NCBI GenBank assembly: GCA_024698805.1
Contig: JAILQT010000013.1
Location: 1-47,553 of the forward strand
Direction of reading: 5' to 3'
From: Solobacterium sp.
GTDB taxonomy: Bacteria > Bacillota_I > Bacilli_A > Erysipelotrichales > Erysipelotrichaceae
DNA length: 47,553 bases
Of this stretch, positions 39,536-47,040 are shown in pieces (position 1 is the stretch's first letter; every line of letters begins with the position of its first letter). Under the pieces are notes generated by a model. The model was not told where the DNA came from. It saw only the letters and a list, made by a program, of their open reading frames with translations, and made no database searches. The translations under genes and the position numbers were made by a program.

Positions 39536-40327
39536 ATGAGTACCAGGAAAGAGATCATCAGCAGTTTTTACGGGCAGTCCGACGAAGACAGAAGGACTCT
39601 GCGATCACGGCACGGCCAGCTGGAATACTTCACGACGATGCATTACATCCACCGGTATGCAGATAAAGGATCAAAGATACTTGAGATCGGTGCCGGGACC
39701 GGGAGATACTCCATTGCCCTGGCAGAAGAAGGCATGGATGTAACGGCTGTCGAACTTGTCGACAGCAACCTCATCGTTCTCCGAAACAACAGCGAAGGCC
39801 TGGACAACATCCGGTCCTTCCAGGGGGACGCACTGGACCTGGGCCGGTTTGCGGATCATACGTTTGATGTGACCCTGTCCTTCGGCCCGATGTACCACCT
39901 GTATGAGAAAGCCGAGGCGGACCGTGCCATCGATGAGGCCATCCGGGTAACGAAGCCCGGCGGTGTGATCCTGTTTGCTTTCCTGTCCGTGTTCGGCATC
40001 CTGTATGCGAACTATTTCCAGGACAACTGGGCAGCAGGACAGGCAGAGAATTTCACGGACGATCATCAGGTCAGGCATTTCAAGGAACAGCTCTTTACCG
40101 GATACGATATCACGGAGTTTGAAGCGCTGTTTCAGGATAAGCCGGTCGAATGGATCACAACGGCCGGTACGGACGGACTGGTGGAGGCCATTGAAGAACG
40201 TTCTGACTTTTCCATGTCTGATGAGGATTTTCAGGCTTTCGCAGAATGGTATCTGGCTTTCTGTGAAAAGCGGGAGCTGCTGGGGATGACAAACCATCTC
40301 CTGTATATCTGCCGTAAGAAGGCATGA
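39536..40327 (+). CDS. Class I SAM-dependent methyltransferase
   Basis: A 263-residue methyltransferase. Motif I is ILEIGAGTGRYSIAL (residues about 47-61); the ribose contact is VTAVELVDSN; motif IV is FDVTLSFGPMYHLYE; KPGGVILF ends the core. It resembles Firmicutes small-molecule methyltransferases with an N-terminal HGQLEYFTTMHYIHRY segment. The ribosome site is a run GGGGGGGGACGG before ATG 39536. Immediately downstream (from 40414) lies an IS3-type remnant. Confidence 0.85.
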   Translation: MSTRKEIISSFYGQSDEDRRTLRSRHGQLEYFTTMHYIHRYADKGSKILEIGAGTGRYSIALAEEGMDVTAVELVDSNLIVLRNNSEGLDNIRSFQGDALDLGRFADHTFDVTLSFGPMYHLYEKAEADRAIDEAIRVTKPGGVILFAFLSVFGILYANYFQDNWAAGQAENFTDDHQVRHFKEQLFTGYDITEFEALFQDKPVEWITTAGTDGLVEAIEERSDFSMSDEDFQAFAEWYLAFCEKRELLGMTNHLLYICRKKA

Positions 40328-40455
40328 GGCATAAAGGGTGATCCAGATACAGAACCGTTTTCCCCGGACCTGAAGACAGAAGGAAAGCCGGGGCATATGA
40401 AGCCGGAATAAACTGCACCCCAAAAGTTGAACAACAACTTGAGGGGTGTTTTTCT

Positions 40456-40833
40456 ATGAAACTAAACTATGAAGAAAAGATCGAAATCTACAATGAACGG
40501 AAATTGAATCACAAGTCTCTGAAACGCATCGCAAAAGAAAGAGGTCCTGCGTTCAGAGCAGTCGAATATATGGTCAGATCAGCGGTCCGTCACGGGATCG
40601 AAGCACTTAAACATAAATGGACGTATTACAGTCCGGAGTTCAAAGAAGCAGCTGTCAAAAGAGTCATGCCTGGCAGAGAATCTGTGAATGAAGTTTCTCT
40701 TGATATTGGACTGTCAAATCATGGAACTGTCAGTCGTTGGATCAAAGAATACAAAGAAAACGGGTATACTGTCATTGAAAGGATAAAAGGACGGAATGCC
40801 AAAGAAGAAACAGGAAACGGTTCAGGAATATGA
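40456..40833 (+). pseudogene. IS3 transposase orfA, first part (frameshifted)
   Basis: A 125-residue open frame with the IS3/IS150 orfA helix-turn-helix regions: EKIEIYNERKLNHKSLKRIAKERG and LDIGLSNHGTVSRWIKEYKENGYTVIE. It should continue into the MPKKK...leucine-zipper part, but a frameshift near 40795-40800 sends it to a stop at 40833. It would only bind the element's ends, if made. Confidence 0.7.
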
Positions 40834-40960
40834 AGAAGAACTGGAAGCCTTACGCCAGGAAAACCTGAGGCTTACGATCGGGAACGAATTCTTAAAAAAA
40901 TCAGATGCCTTGGTTTCGGAAAGAGAGAGATCCGAAAAGAAGAAATCGCAGCGGCAGTGA
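40796..40960 (+). pseudogene. IS3 transposase orfA, second part (leucine zipper)
   Basis: A 54-residue frame, MPKKKQETVQEYEEELEALR then QENLRLTIGNEFLKKSDALV, with heptad leucines. This is the normal C-terminal part of IS150-type orfA, and it overlaps the first part in another frame. It contains the A7 slippery site for the orfA/orfB -1 shift. Confidence 0.65.
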
Positions 40961-41171
40961 CGGGACTGAGACAGGAAACAGAATGCAGTCTGGAATTCAT
41001 ATTAAAGGTGATCAGCGGAAGACCGGAACAGCGTTCAAAGACAGGGGACGCCATGAGTTTGATGAATTCCATCTGATGAAGATCAGGCGCCTGCACGGGA
41101 AGGTATGACCCGCAGCGGTCCGCCTTTTTTCATTCCTGATCACGCATGGTGCCATGGATGGATACAGAAGG

Positions 41172-41177
41172 TATAAT
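41172..41177 (+). promoter_or_regulatory. -10 element of the frameshifted hydrolase
   Basis: A perfect TATAAT, 24 bases before the ATG at 41201, with ribosome site AAAGGAAG (about 41184-41191) between. No convincing -35 is seen at the right spacing. Confidence 0.45.
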
Positions 41178-41200
41178 GACTGTAAAGGAAGTATGGTTTT

Positions 41201-42282
41201 ATGACAGGAACAATGTATATCAGCCTGACAGATCCGGACAGGAAAGAGGTCCTAGGAAAGAAAGAGGGCTGCCGCAGGGTAACGGTGCGTTTTTATTATC
41301 CTTCTGCAGAAGGAGGATCTTTCCCCGAAAGCAGCTGTCTGACAGATACGAAAAGGAAATGGCTCGGCAGGAAGAAAGACTTCGCCCTGTATGAAAAGCG
41401 TATCGCGCTGTATGAGAATGCAAAGATGAAAGACGGTATCCGCTGATCCTCTTCAGCCACGGCTACGGCGGCTTCACGGAACAGAACAATGACCTGTGTC
41501 AGTACCTGGCTGGAGAGGGTTATATCATCGCGTCCATCGGACACTCCTATGAGGCAAGTGAGACCGTCTATACAGACGGGACAAGCGTGAAATTCGATAA
41601 TTCCCTCTATCTGAAAATGTTCAGGCCTTTCATCCCGGCCGTGATCGACCTGGCAAGGTTAAGGAAAAAGAAACTGACGGATGAAGAGGGTACGCAGTGT
41701 TTTGATGTCCACCAGAACCGCTATGAAGCATTCGTCGTAAAGCGGGTGAAGGACTGGGCAGAGGATGACCGTTTCGTCCTCAGGCATATCCATGCGATGA
41801 ATGAGGATCCGGATTCCTTTCTGTACCGCAGGATCGATTTTACGAACGGCACCGGCATCACCGGCCATTCCTACGGCGGTGCACTGGCGTATTACCACTG
41901 CATGTATGACGAAGAGATCAGCTGCGGCGTGAACATTGACGGCGGCCTGTTCGGCAGTTACGGTGAAGATATCAATCCCAGGCCGTTCATGCAGGTGGTG
42001 CATCCGGGCAATGAGAATGTCGTTTCCAGATCGAGGATCTTCCATGAGGGTCCTGTGCATTATATGGTATTCACGGATACTGAGCACAACGGCTTTACCG
42101 ATAAGAAACTCGTTTCAAAACAGGTATCCGAAGTCGGCAGGTCCGATCCTGAACTGACACTGGATACGCTGAATGAAGCACACGCGGCATTCTTTGACCG
42201 TTACCTGAAGCAGGCGGATACGGAGAACCGGTTACCGCTTCCGGTCGATCTGAAACTGCTCGAAAGATATGACGTACTGTAA
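41201..42282 (+). pseudogene. Alpha/beta hydrolase (PAF-acetylhydrolase-like) with frameshift
   Basis: The first frame (ATG 41201, MTGTMYISLTDPDRKEVLG) reads to a stop at 41446. The second frame continues RYPLILFSHGYGGFTEQN (oxyanion region), then DNSLYLKMFRPFIPAVID, the nucleophile elbow GITGHSYGGAL, the acid region in PHYMVF-like VHYMVFTDTEHNGFTD with the final histidine, and ends at 42282. A single missing base near 41436 (between MKDG and YPLILF) explains the break. Joined, it would be about 361 residues, with the order expected of PAF-acetylhydrolase-like esterases. It is either a pseudogene or an assembly error. A separate internal start at 41587 would lack the oxyanion strand and is unlikely to give an active enzyme. 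Confidence 0.7.
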
Positions 42283-42307
42283 GATGCAGGCACAACTGCC
42301 TGCATCT
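42282..42307 (+). terminator. Strong hairpin after the hydrolase
   Basis: AGATGCAGGC (42282-42291) and GCCTGCATCT (42298-42307) form a perfect 10-base-pair stem with a 6-base loop. There is no T-run, and the next ribosome site follows at once (AAAGGAGGG, about 42309-42317), so it may be a processing or leader hairpin rather than a terminator. Confidence 0.4.
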
Positions 42308-42321
42308 GTAAAGGAGGGATT

Positions 42322-43200
42322 ATGACTCTCGGAAAAGTGATCCTGTGCATGTTATTGTTTACGGCTGTCCTGTATGGCTGCAGCGCTGCAGGCAGGGATA
42401 CCGCTGCCGTATATGAACGGAAGTCGGTCCATGAGGTGAACGGCAGGCAGGGCATATGTACAGAAGACGGGTATTACTGGGTCAGCGGTTCCGCGTCACT
42501 GACAAAATATGATCATGACTGGAACGTCGTTGCAGAGAATACAGACCCGTTCAAAAGCTATGAACTGGAAGTCAACCACATCGGGGATATCGATGTATAT
42601 AACAATGAACTGTATCTCGGCGTGGAATATTTCATGGACGGGGAAGGGAAGAACATCCAGGTGGCAGTCTATGACGGGGATACGCTGGAACTGAAGCGGG
42701 TATTCCCGTTCCGGGCGGATACCGGCCAGCTCGAATGCAGCGGGATCGCTGTCGATCCCGATTCAAAGACTGTCTATATGTCCTCGTGGATCGATGATGA
42801 TTCCAGTAAATATCTCTATAGGTACGATCTTAATACAGGGTATTATAAGGGTAAGCTGGAGATGAACCCGGCACCGCAGTGGCTGCAGGGCGTGGCGTAT
42901 TACGACGGAAGCCTGTATGTGACTGCCGATGACGGCGACGCGGATGCGGATGAGCCGGACCATATGTACCGGGTAACCATCAGTGAAGACGGCAAAACAG
43001 GCACGGTGATCCCGGAGAAGACATTCGATGATGTGATCAGGCAGGGGGAGATCGAAGGTCTGACGTTCGATCAGGAAAACAAAAAGCTCTTACTGCTGTA
43101 CAACCGCGGTGCCAGGATCATCGCCGGCATGCCGTCCGGCTTTTATGAAGGTTATGACCATGAGATCCATGAAGTCTTTATCTATAAGATAAAACAGTAA
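42322..43200 (+). CDS. Predicted lipoprotein with beta-propeller-like repeats
   Basis: A 292-residue lipoprotein: signal KVILCMLLFTAVLYGC with lipobox LYGC (Cys about residue 20). The mature protein shows repeated 'Y-D-x-x-x-L-x-V' strands with acidic turns, such as GIAVDPDSKTVYMSSWIDDDS, GVAYYDGSLYVTADDGDAD and GLTFDQENKKLLLLYNRGAR. This pattern suggests a six-bladed beta-propeller, as in SMP-30/NHL-like or quinoprotein-like surface proteins. No active site is recognised. AAAGGAGGG precedes ATG 42322. Location: the outer face of the membrane. Confidence 0.65.
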   Translation: MTLGKVILCMLLFTAVLYGCSAAGRDTAAVYERKSVHEVNGRQGICTEDGYYWVSGSASLTKYDHDWNVVAENTDPFKSYELEVNHIGDIDVYNNELYLGVEYFMDGEGKNIQVAVYDGDTLELKRVFPFRADTGQLECSGIAVDPDSKTVYMSSWIDDDSSKYLYRYDLNTGYYKGKLEMNPAPQWLQGVAYYDGSLYVTADDGDADADEPDHMYRVTISEDGKTGTVIPEKTFDDVIRQGEIEGLTFDQENKKLLLLYNRGARIIAGMPSGFYEGYDHEIHEVFIYKIKQ

Positions 43201-43240
43201 ACAAAGACAGTGATACAGCTGCGGAAAGGAGAGACAGATC

Positions 43241-43645
43241 ATGCATAAAGCAAAATGGAAGGCTGACGGCAGCGGCCTGAAACTGAGGGGTGCAGTCTTG
43301 TATGCATACGTTTCTGAAACAGACTACACGATGGCGATGCTGGTCGAAGACCTTCTGGAAGCGGGGATCGAGATCGAAAAGATCGAATATGAAGAAGATG
43401 CCGATGTCGGGATGAAGTATTACGGCGGCGAGGTCAGCCCAGATCAGTTTTCCCGTGAGTATGACTGGATCCGGACAAAGGGGATGGGCGGAATGGTTTA
43501 CCATGCCTCCTGCATATGGAAAGGGATCCCGTTCAGAACGGGGATGGCAGATGATGAGTACGGAAGATCCTGCAATACGATAACCGTATTAACGAACGCG
43601 GATAACTTTGATATAAAGGAGCTTGTCCGCATCCTTGGAAAATGA
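43241..43645 (+). CDS. Hypothetical protein
   Basis: A 134-residue soluble protein, not recognised. It begins MHKAKWKADGSGLKLRGAVL, has an amphipathic helix (MAMLVEDLLEAGIEIEKIEY), and ends NTITVLTNADNFDIKELVRI. No signal or membrane segment. AAGGAGAG lies nine bases before ATG 43241. Its stop overlaps the ATG at 43642 of a small zinc-ribbon frame (ATGA), suggesting coupling. Confidence 0.55.
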   Translation: MHKAKWKADGSGLKLRGAVLYAYVSETDYTMAMLVEDLLEAGIEIEKIEYEEDADVGMKYYGGEVSPDQFSREYDWIRTKGMGGMVYHASCIWKGIPFRTGMADDEYGRSCNTITVLTNADNFDIKELVRILGK

Positions 43646-43983
43646 TCCGGATTACGGAAAGATCAGTTTTACAGGAAGCATCAGAAGCGAAGTGTCCGTA
43701 TTGCGGAACACATGCCCATGCCGATGTCCGGCTGTGCCGTGACTGCGGGAAGTCGGTGACCGGCCGGCAAAACACAGCCGGTGAAGGAGGTTTTGCATGC
43801 CTGAATTCGTTATACCTTCCCTGGAAGACCTGTGGTTCAGGGAAAAGCTTATGGCCGATGAAGAGACCATGTCCTATAACCATGCCTGGGGCGGGACGAT
43901 ACCGTTTCCGGAAGAGGACTGGCAGGACTGGTATGAATACTGGGTCACAGACCATGAGGATCAGAGATATTACCGCTATCTGA
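43642..43983 (+). CDS. Small zinc-ribbon reading frame overlapping the GNAT gene
   Basis: The ATG overlaps the previous stop (ATGA). The first 40 residues hold a clean zinc ribbon: KCPYCGTHAHADVRLCRDCGK (C-x2-C-x12-C-x2-C). Beyond about residue 50 the frame runs inside the GNAT gene (43797-44264) in another phase and looks like a shadow. The zinc-ribbon part is therefore either a real small protein whose end overlaps the next gene, or the remains of a longer protein cut off by that gene. Confidence 0.4.
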   Translation: MIRITERSVLQEASEAKCPYCGTHAHADVRLCRDCGKSVTGRQNTAGEGGFACLNSLYLPWKTCGSGKSLWPMKRPCPITMPGAGRYRFRKRTGRTGMNTGSQTMRIRDITAI

Positions 43984-44264
43984 AAGACGGGGATACGTTC
44001 GTCGGGGAAGCCGCATATCACTACGACCCGGAATACGACGGCTTCGCTGCGGATATCATCATCTATTCCCCGTACAGGGGAAGGGGATACGGTTCACAGG
44101 GGCTGGCGATGCTCTGCGAAGCTGCGAAAGAAAACGGGCTTGCTGCCCTGTACGATGATATCGCGGCCGACAATCCGGCGATCGGTATGTTTTTGAAACA
44201 GGGGTTTTATGAAGTCTGCAGGACAGCGGAAAAGATCATCCTGAAGAAGGACCTTCAGCAATGA
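43797..44264 (+). CDS. GNAT-family acetyltransferase
   Basis: A 155-residue GNAT protein: acetyl-CoA loop YSPYRGRGYGSQGLAMLC (about residues 97-114), preceded by the strand GFAADIII and followed by DDIAADNPAIGMFLKQGFYE, the family's N-x-x-x-x-x-x-x-x-x-GF end. The N-terminus (WFREKLMADEETMSYNHAWGG) resembles Firmicutes acetyltransferases of the Acetyltransf_3 type. A strong AGGAGG lies seven bases before ATG 43797. Substrate unknown. It is followed by the promoter and T-box of the asnB operon. Confidence 0.8.
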   Translation: MPEFVIPSLEDLWFREKLMADEETMSYNHAWGGTIPFPEEDWQDWYEYWVTDHEDQRYYRYLKDGDTFVGEAAYHYDPEYDGFAADIIIYSPYRGRGYGSQGLAMLCEAAKENGLAALYDDIAADNPAIGMFLKQGFYEVCRTAEKIILKKDLQQ

Positions 44265-44328
44265 ATGTAAAATGTTTCATAAGATGAAAATAAATTAACA
44301 GAATTACAGAAAATATTTGCAAGAGCTA

Positions 44329-44358
44329 TTGACGGCATGCATGCAGGGGCGGTAGAAT
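44329..44358 (+). promoter_or_regulatory. Promoter of the T-box/asnB operon
   Basis: TTGACG (44329-44334), an 18-base spacer, then TAGAAT (44353-44358): the best -35/-10 pair in the window. Two self-complementary runs, GCATGCATGC (44335-44344) and ATGCATGCAT (44357-44366), lie within the spacer and over the end of the -10, and might bind a regulator. Transcription would start near 44365, just before the T-box. Confidence 0.65.
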
Positions 44359-44372
44359 GCATGCATAACCAA

Positions 44373-44636
44373 AGCGTTGCGGAAGAGGAGTAGATCCGGA
44401 GATCCATGGAAGAGAGCGGGTGACGGTGGGAATCCCGTATGAGACCGGTATGGAAAAACACTTCCAAGTCCGACCTGAACGGCAAGGGTGCCTATTAAGG
44501 AAGGCGTGATCAGCGGCACGTTATCCACGCACAGGTTTGATGGAACCTACGAGAAGCAAATCAGGTGGCACCACGGAGAGGCAGCCTTCGTCCTGAACAC
44601 GATCAGGATGACTGCCGATACCGGAGGTGCCGTTTT
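44373..44636 (+). ncRNA. T-box leader upstream of asnB
   Basis: Stem I begins GCGTTGCGGAAGAGGAGTAG (44374-44393), with the AGTA loop-E motif; AGAGAGC and GGTGGGAATCCCG follow (distal part); TGGAAG (44407-44412) pairs with CTTCCA (44461-44466), and CCTGAAC closes it. The antiterminator has the T-box bulge TGGCACC (44566-44572), with flanking stems 44562-44565/44592-44595 and 44573-44577/44587-44591. TGGC fits a tRNA with discriminator G, as in tRNA-Asn or tRNA-Asp. The specifier lies near 44469-44475; GAC (44472-44474, Asp) is one reading, not certain. The alternative hairpin pairs GGCACC (44567-44572) with GGTGCC (44626-44631), hiding the GGAGG of asnB. Only four Ts follow it, so control may be at translation. 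Confidence 0.85.
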
Positions 44637-46223
44637 ATGTGTTCGATCTTTACCGTACTGTCCAGGGATGTCCCGTATGACAGGATGAAACAATGCTTTG
44701 AGGAAACTGTTTCCAGGGGCCCGGATATGAGCAGGCTTATACAATTCCCGAAAGGCTGGATGGGATTCCACCGGCTGGCGATCATGGGCCTGGATGAGAA
44801 GGGCATGCAGCCGTTTGCGATGAACGGGGATTATGCCGTATGCAACGGCGAGCTGTACGGGTTCAGGCCGATACGGCAGCGGCTCATCGACGAGCAGTAC
44901 CCGATCGTTTCCGGCTCGGACTGCGAGATCATCCTGCCGCTGTATTACGAATACGGGACGGACCTGTTCAAGACCCTCGACGCGGAATTCGCCATGATCA
45001 TCTATGACCATAAAGAGGATATGGTCATCGCGGCCAGGGACCCAATCGGTATCCGCCCGCTGTATTACGGGACGCTGTCTGACGGTTCCTTTGCCTTCGC
45101 AAGTGAGCCGAAGAACCTCACGGGCCTGTGCGAAAAGGTGCAGCCGTTCCCTCCCGGCCATTACTGGAGTGAAAAGGATGGATTCGTATGCTACAGCGAT
45201 CCGTCTGCGGTAGGGCAGTTCACGATGAAGGATGAAGATGCGGTCTCGCATAAGCTGAACCGGCTGTTATGCGAAGCAGTCGAAAAAAGGCTGGACGCGG
45301 ATGCGCCGGTCGGCTTCCTGCTTTCCGGCGGACTGGATTCCTCGCTGGTCTGCGCGATCGCGCAGCGCCTGAGCAATCATCCGATCCGGACGTTTGCCAT
45401 CGGCATGGATACCGATGCGATCGACCTGCGTTATGCCCGCATGGTTGCGGATTACATCGGCTCCGACCATACCGAAGTTATCATGACAAAAGAAGAGGTA
45501 CTCGCTTCGCTGGAAGATGTCGTCCGTCTGCTCGGCACATGGGACATCACGACAGTGCGCGCTTCGATGGGCATGTACCTGGTCTGTAAATATATCCATG
45601 AGAATACGGATGTCCGTGTCCTGCTGACCGGGGAGATCTCCGATGAACTGTTCGGCTACAAATATACGGACTTTGCGCCGGATGCCAATGCTTTCCAGAA
45701 GGAAGCGGAGAAAAGGATCCATGAACTGCATATGTACGACGTGCTGCGTGCAGACCGCTGCATCTCCGTCAACTCCCTGGAAGCCAGGGTGCCTTTCGGC
45801 GATCTGAAATTCGTCCGCTATGCGATGGCGGTCGATCCCGTGCTCAAGATGAACCGGCACCATATGGGGAAATACCTGCTGCGGAAAGCCTTCGAAGACG
45901 AGCATATCCTGCCGGATGCGATCCTGTGGCGGCAGAAAGCGGCTTTCTCGGATGCGGTGGGGCATTCGATGGTGGATGACATCAAAGAGTATGCAGAGGG
46001 TCTTTACAGTGAGGAAGAGTTCAAAAAGAAGTGCGCTTCCTATGCATACTGCCCGCCGTTTACGAAAGAGAGCCTTCTCTACCGCGAACTGTTTGAAAAA
46101 TACTATCCGGGGAATGCGGAGATGATCGCGGATTTCTGGATGCCCAACAGGGAATGGAAGGGCTGCGATGTCAGTGACCCGAGCGCCAGGGTGCTGTCCA
46201 ACTACGGGGCAAGCGGCGTCTGA
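44637..46223 (+). CDS. asnB: Glutamine-hydrolysing asparagine synthase-type amidotransferase
   Basis: A 528-residue class II glutamine amidotransferase/synthetase. Cys2 (M-C-S-I-F) is the N-terminal nucleophile exposed after Met removal; FHRLAIMG and YNGE-like CNGELYGF mark the glutaminase. The synthetase part has the ATP-pyrophosphatase loop LLSGGLDSSLV near residue 230 and LLTGEISDELFGYKY. The start is ATG 44637, not an earlier in-frame ATG, because Cys must be residue 2 and GGAGG (44623-44627) lies nine bases upstream. It makes asparagine from aspartate. Some AsnB proteins instead amidate meso-diaminopimelate in the wall, and the dap genes downstream keep that possibility open; the T-box favours asparagine/aspartate metabolism. 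Confidence 0.88.
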   Translation: MCSIFTVLSRDVPYDRMKQCFEETVSRGPDMSRLIQFPKGWMGFHRLAIMGLDEKGMQPFAMNGDYAVCNGELYGFRPIRQRLIDEQYPIVSGSDCEIILPLYYEYGTDLFKTLDAEFAMIIYDHKEDMVIAARDPIGIRPLYYGTLSDGSFAFASEPKNLTGLCEKVQPFPPGHYWSEKDGFVCYSDPSAVGQFTMKDEDAVSHKLNRLLCEAVEKRLDADAPVGFLLSGGLDSSLVCAIAQRLSNHPIRTFAIGMDTDAIDLRYARMVADYIGSDHTEVIMTKEEVLASLEDVVRLLGTWDITTVRASMGMYLVCKYIHENTDVRVLLTGEISDELFGYKYTDFAPDANAFQKEAEKRIHELHMYDVLRADRCISVNSLEARVPFGDLKFVRYAMAVDPVLKMNRHHMGKYLLRKAFEDEHILPDAILWRQKAAFSDAVGHSMVDDIKEYAEGLYSEEEFKKKCASYAYCPPFTKESLLYRELFEKYYPGNAEMIADFWMPNREWKGCDVSDPSARVLSNYGASGV

Positions 46224-46235
46224 AAGGAGAACGGA

Positions 46236-47036
46236 ATGAAGTTTACAAAAATGCAGGGACTGGGCAACGATTACCTCTATTTTCATGAAGAGGTGCCGGC
46301 AAATGTTTCAAAGCTGAGCATCCTGCTTTCCGACCGCCATTACGGTATCGGATCGGACGGACTGATCTATATCACAGCCTCTGCGACAGCCGATTTCGGC
46401 ATGCGAATCTTCAATGCGGACGGATCGGAAGCGCTGATGTGCGGCAACGGGATCCGGTGCGTCGGCAAGTACATTTACGAGAAAGGACTGAGTAAAAAGA
46501 CCGACCTGCAGATCGAAACGAAGTCCGGTATCCGTCAGCTGCATCTGCATATCCGTAACGGGAAAGCAGATTCCGTTTCCGTCAATATGGGGAAGGTCAC
46601 GGTCAGTGATCCCAAAGAGATCGTGATCCACGGACAGGCATATACCCTGTATCCCGTCAATACGGGCAATCCCCATGCCGTGATCTTCACGGATGAGGCA
46701 GGGCTGACCCTGCCTGAGAAGATCGGGGCGCTCATTGAGCATCACCCGCTGTTTCCCGACGGGGTCAACTGTGAATTTGTCCGGGTCTGTGACGACGGGA
46801 AGCTGCGCATGCGCGTATGGGAAAGGGGCAGCGGCGTGACGATGGCCTGCGGGACAGGCGCCACCGCCAGTGCGGCAGCTGCCGTCTTCACCGGTGCGGT
46901 TCCCTCGGACATGCCGGTCTCAGTCGAGCTTGACGGCGGGATCCTGGAACTCAGGAAAGAAGATAACGGGGAATTCTGGATGCGGGGACCGGCAGAATTC
47001 GTTTATGAAGCAGAGATCGAAATGGAAGGGGTGTGA
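46236..47036 (+). CDS. dapF: Diaminopimelate epimerase
   Basis: A 266-residue cytosolic enzyme that converts LL- to meso-diaminopimelate for lysine and peptidoglycan. Family motifs: MQGLGNDYLYF at the start, GIGSDGLI, FNADGSEALMCGNGIRC (first catalytic Cys about residue 69), VNTGNPHAVIF, GVNCEFVRV, and WERGSGVTMACGTGA (second catalytic Cys about residue 205). Both catalytic cysteines and the expected length are present. It starts 12 bases after asnB with AAAGGAG upstream and is followed four bases later by dapL. It is thus part of the T-box-controlled operon. Confidence 0.93.
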   Translation: MKFTKMQGLGNDYLYFHEEVPANVSKLSILLSDRHYGIGSDGLIYITASATADFGMRIFNADGSEALMCGNGIRCVGKYIYEKGLSKKTDLQIETKSGIRQLHLHIRNGKADSVSVNMGKVTVSDPKEIVIHGQAYTLYPVNTGNPHAVIFTDEAGLTLPEKIGALIEHHPLFPDGVNCEFVRVCDDGKLRMRVWERGSGVTMACGTGATASAAAAVFTGAVPSDMPVSVELDGGILELRKEDNGEFWMRGPAEFVYEAEIEMEGV

Positions 47037-47040
47037 CAGC

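Larger units (their letters stand above)
40414..41076 (+). mobile_element. Truncated IS3-family (IS150-like) insertion sequence
   Basis: The left end TGCACCCCAAAAGTTGAAC (40414-40432) is a typical IS3-family terminal repeat. It forms a hairpin, CACCCC..AAGTTG with CAACTT..GGGGTG (to about 40449), ending in TTTTT, as many IS elements use to block outside transcription. Transposase orfA is broken (40456-40833 and 40796-40960). A slippery A-AAA-AAA at 40894-40900 would shift into orfB, of which only about 55 codons remain (EEIAAAVTGLRQE, SLEFILKVISG), ending by 41076. No right-hand terminal repeat is found, so the catalytic DDE part is lost and the element is dead. The remaining bases up to 41171 show no gene. 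Confidence 0.75.

Noticed and set aside
41111-41135. GCGGTCCGCC followed by six Ts, considered as a terminator after the IS remnant
   Set aside because: The possible stem is only three or four base pairs, too weak to call despite the T-run.
41587-42282. The 231-codon frame from ATG 41587, considered as an intact hydrolase
   Set aside because: It lacks the oxyanion-strand region (LILFSHGYGG), which is found upstream in the same frame without a start. It is better read as part of a frameshifted gene.
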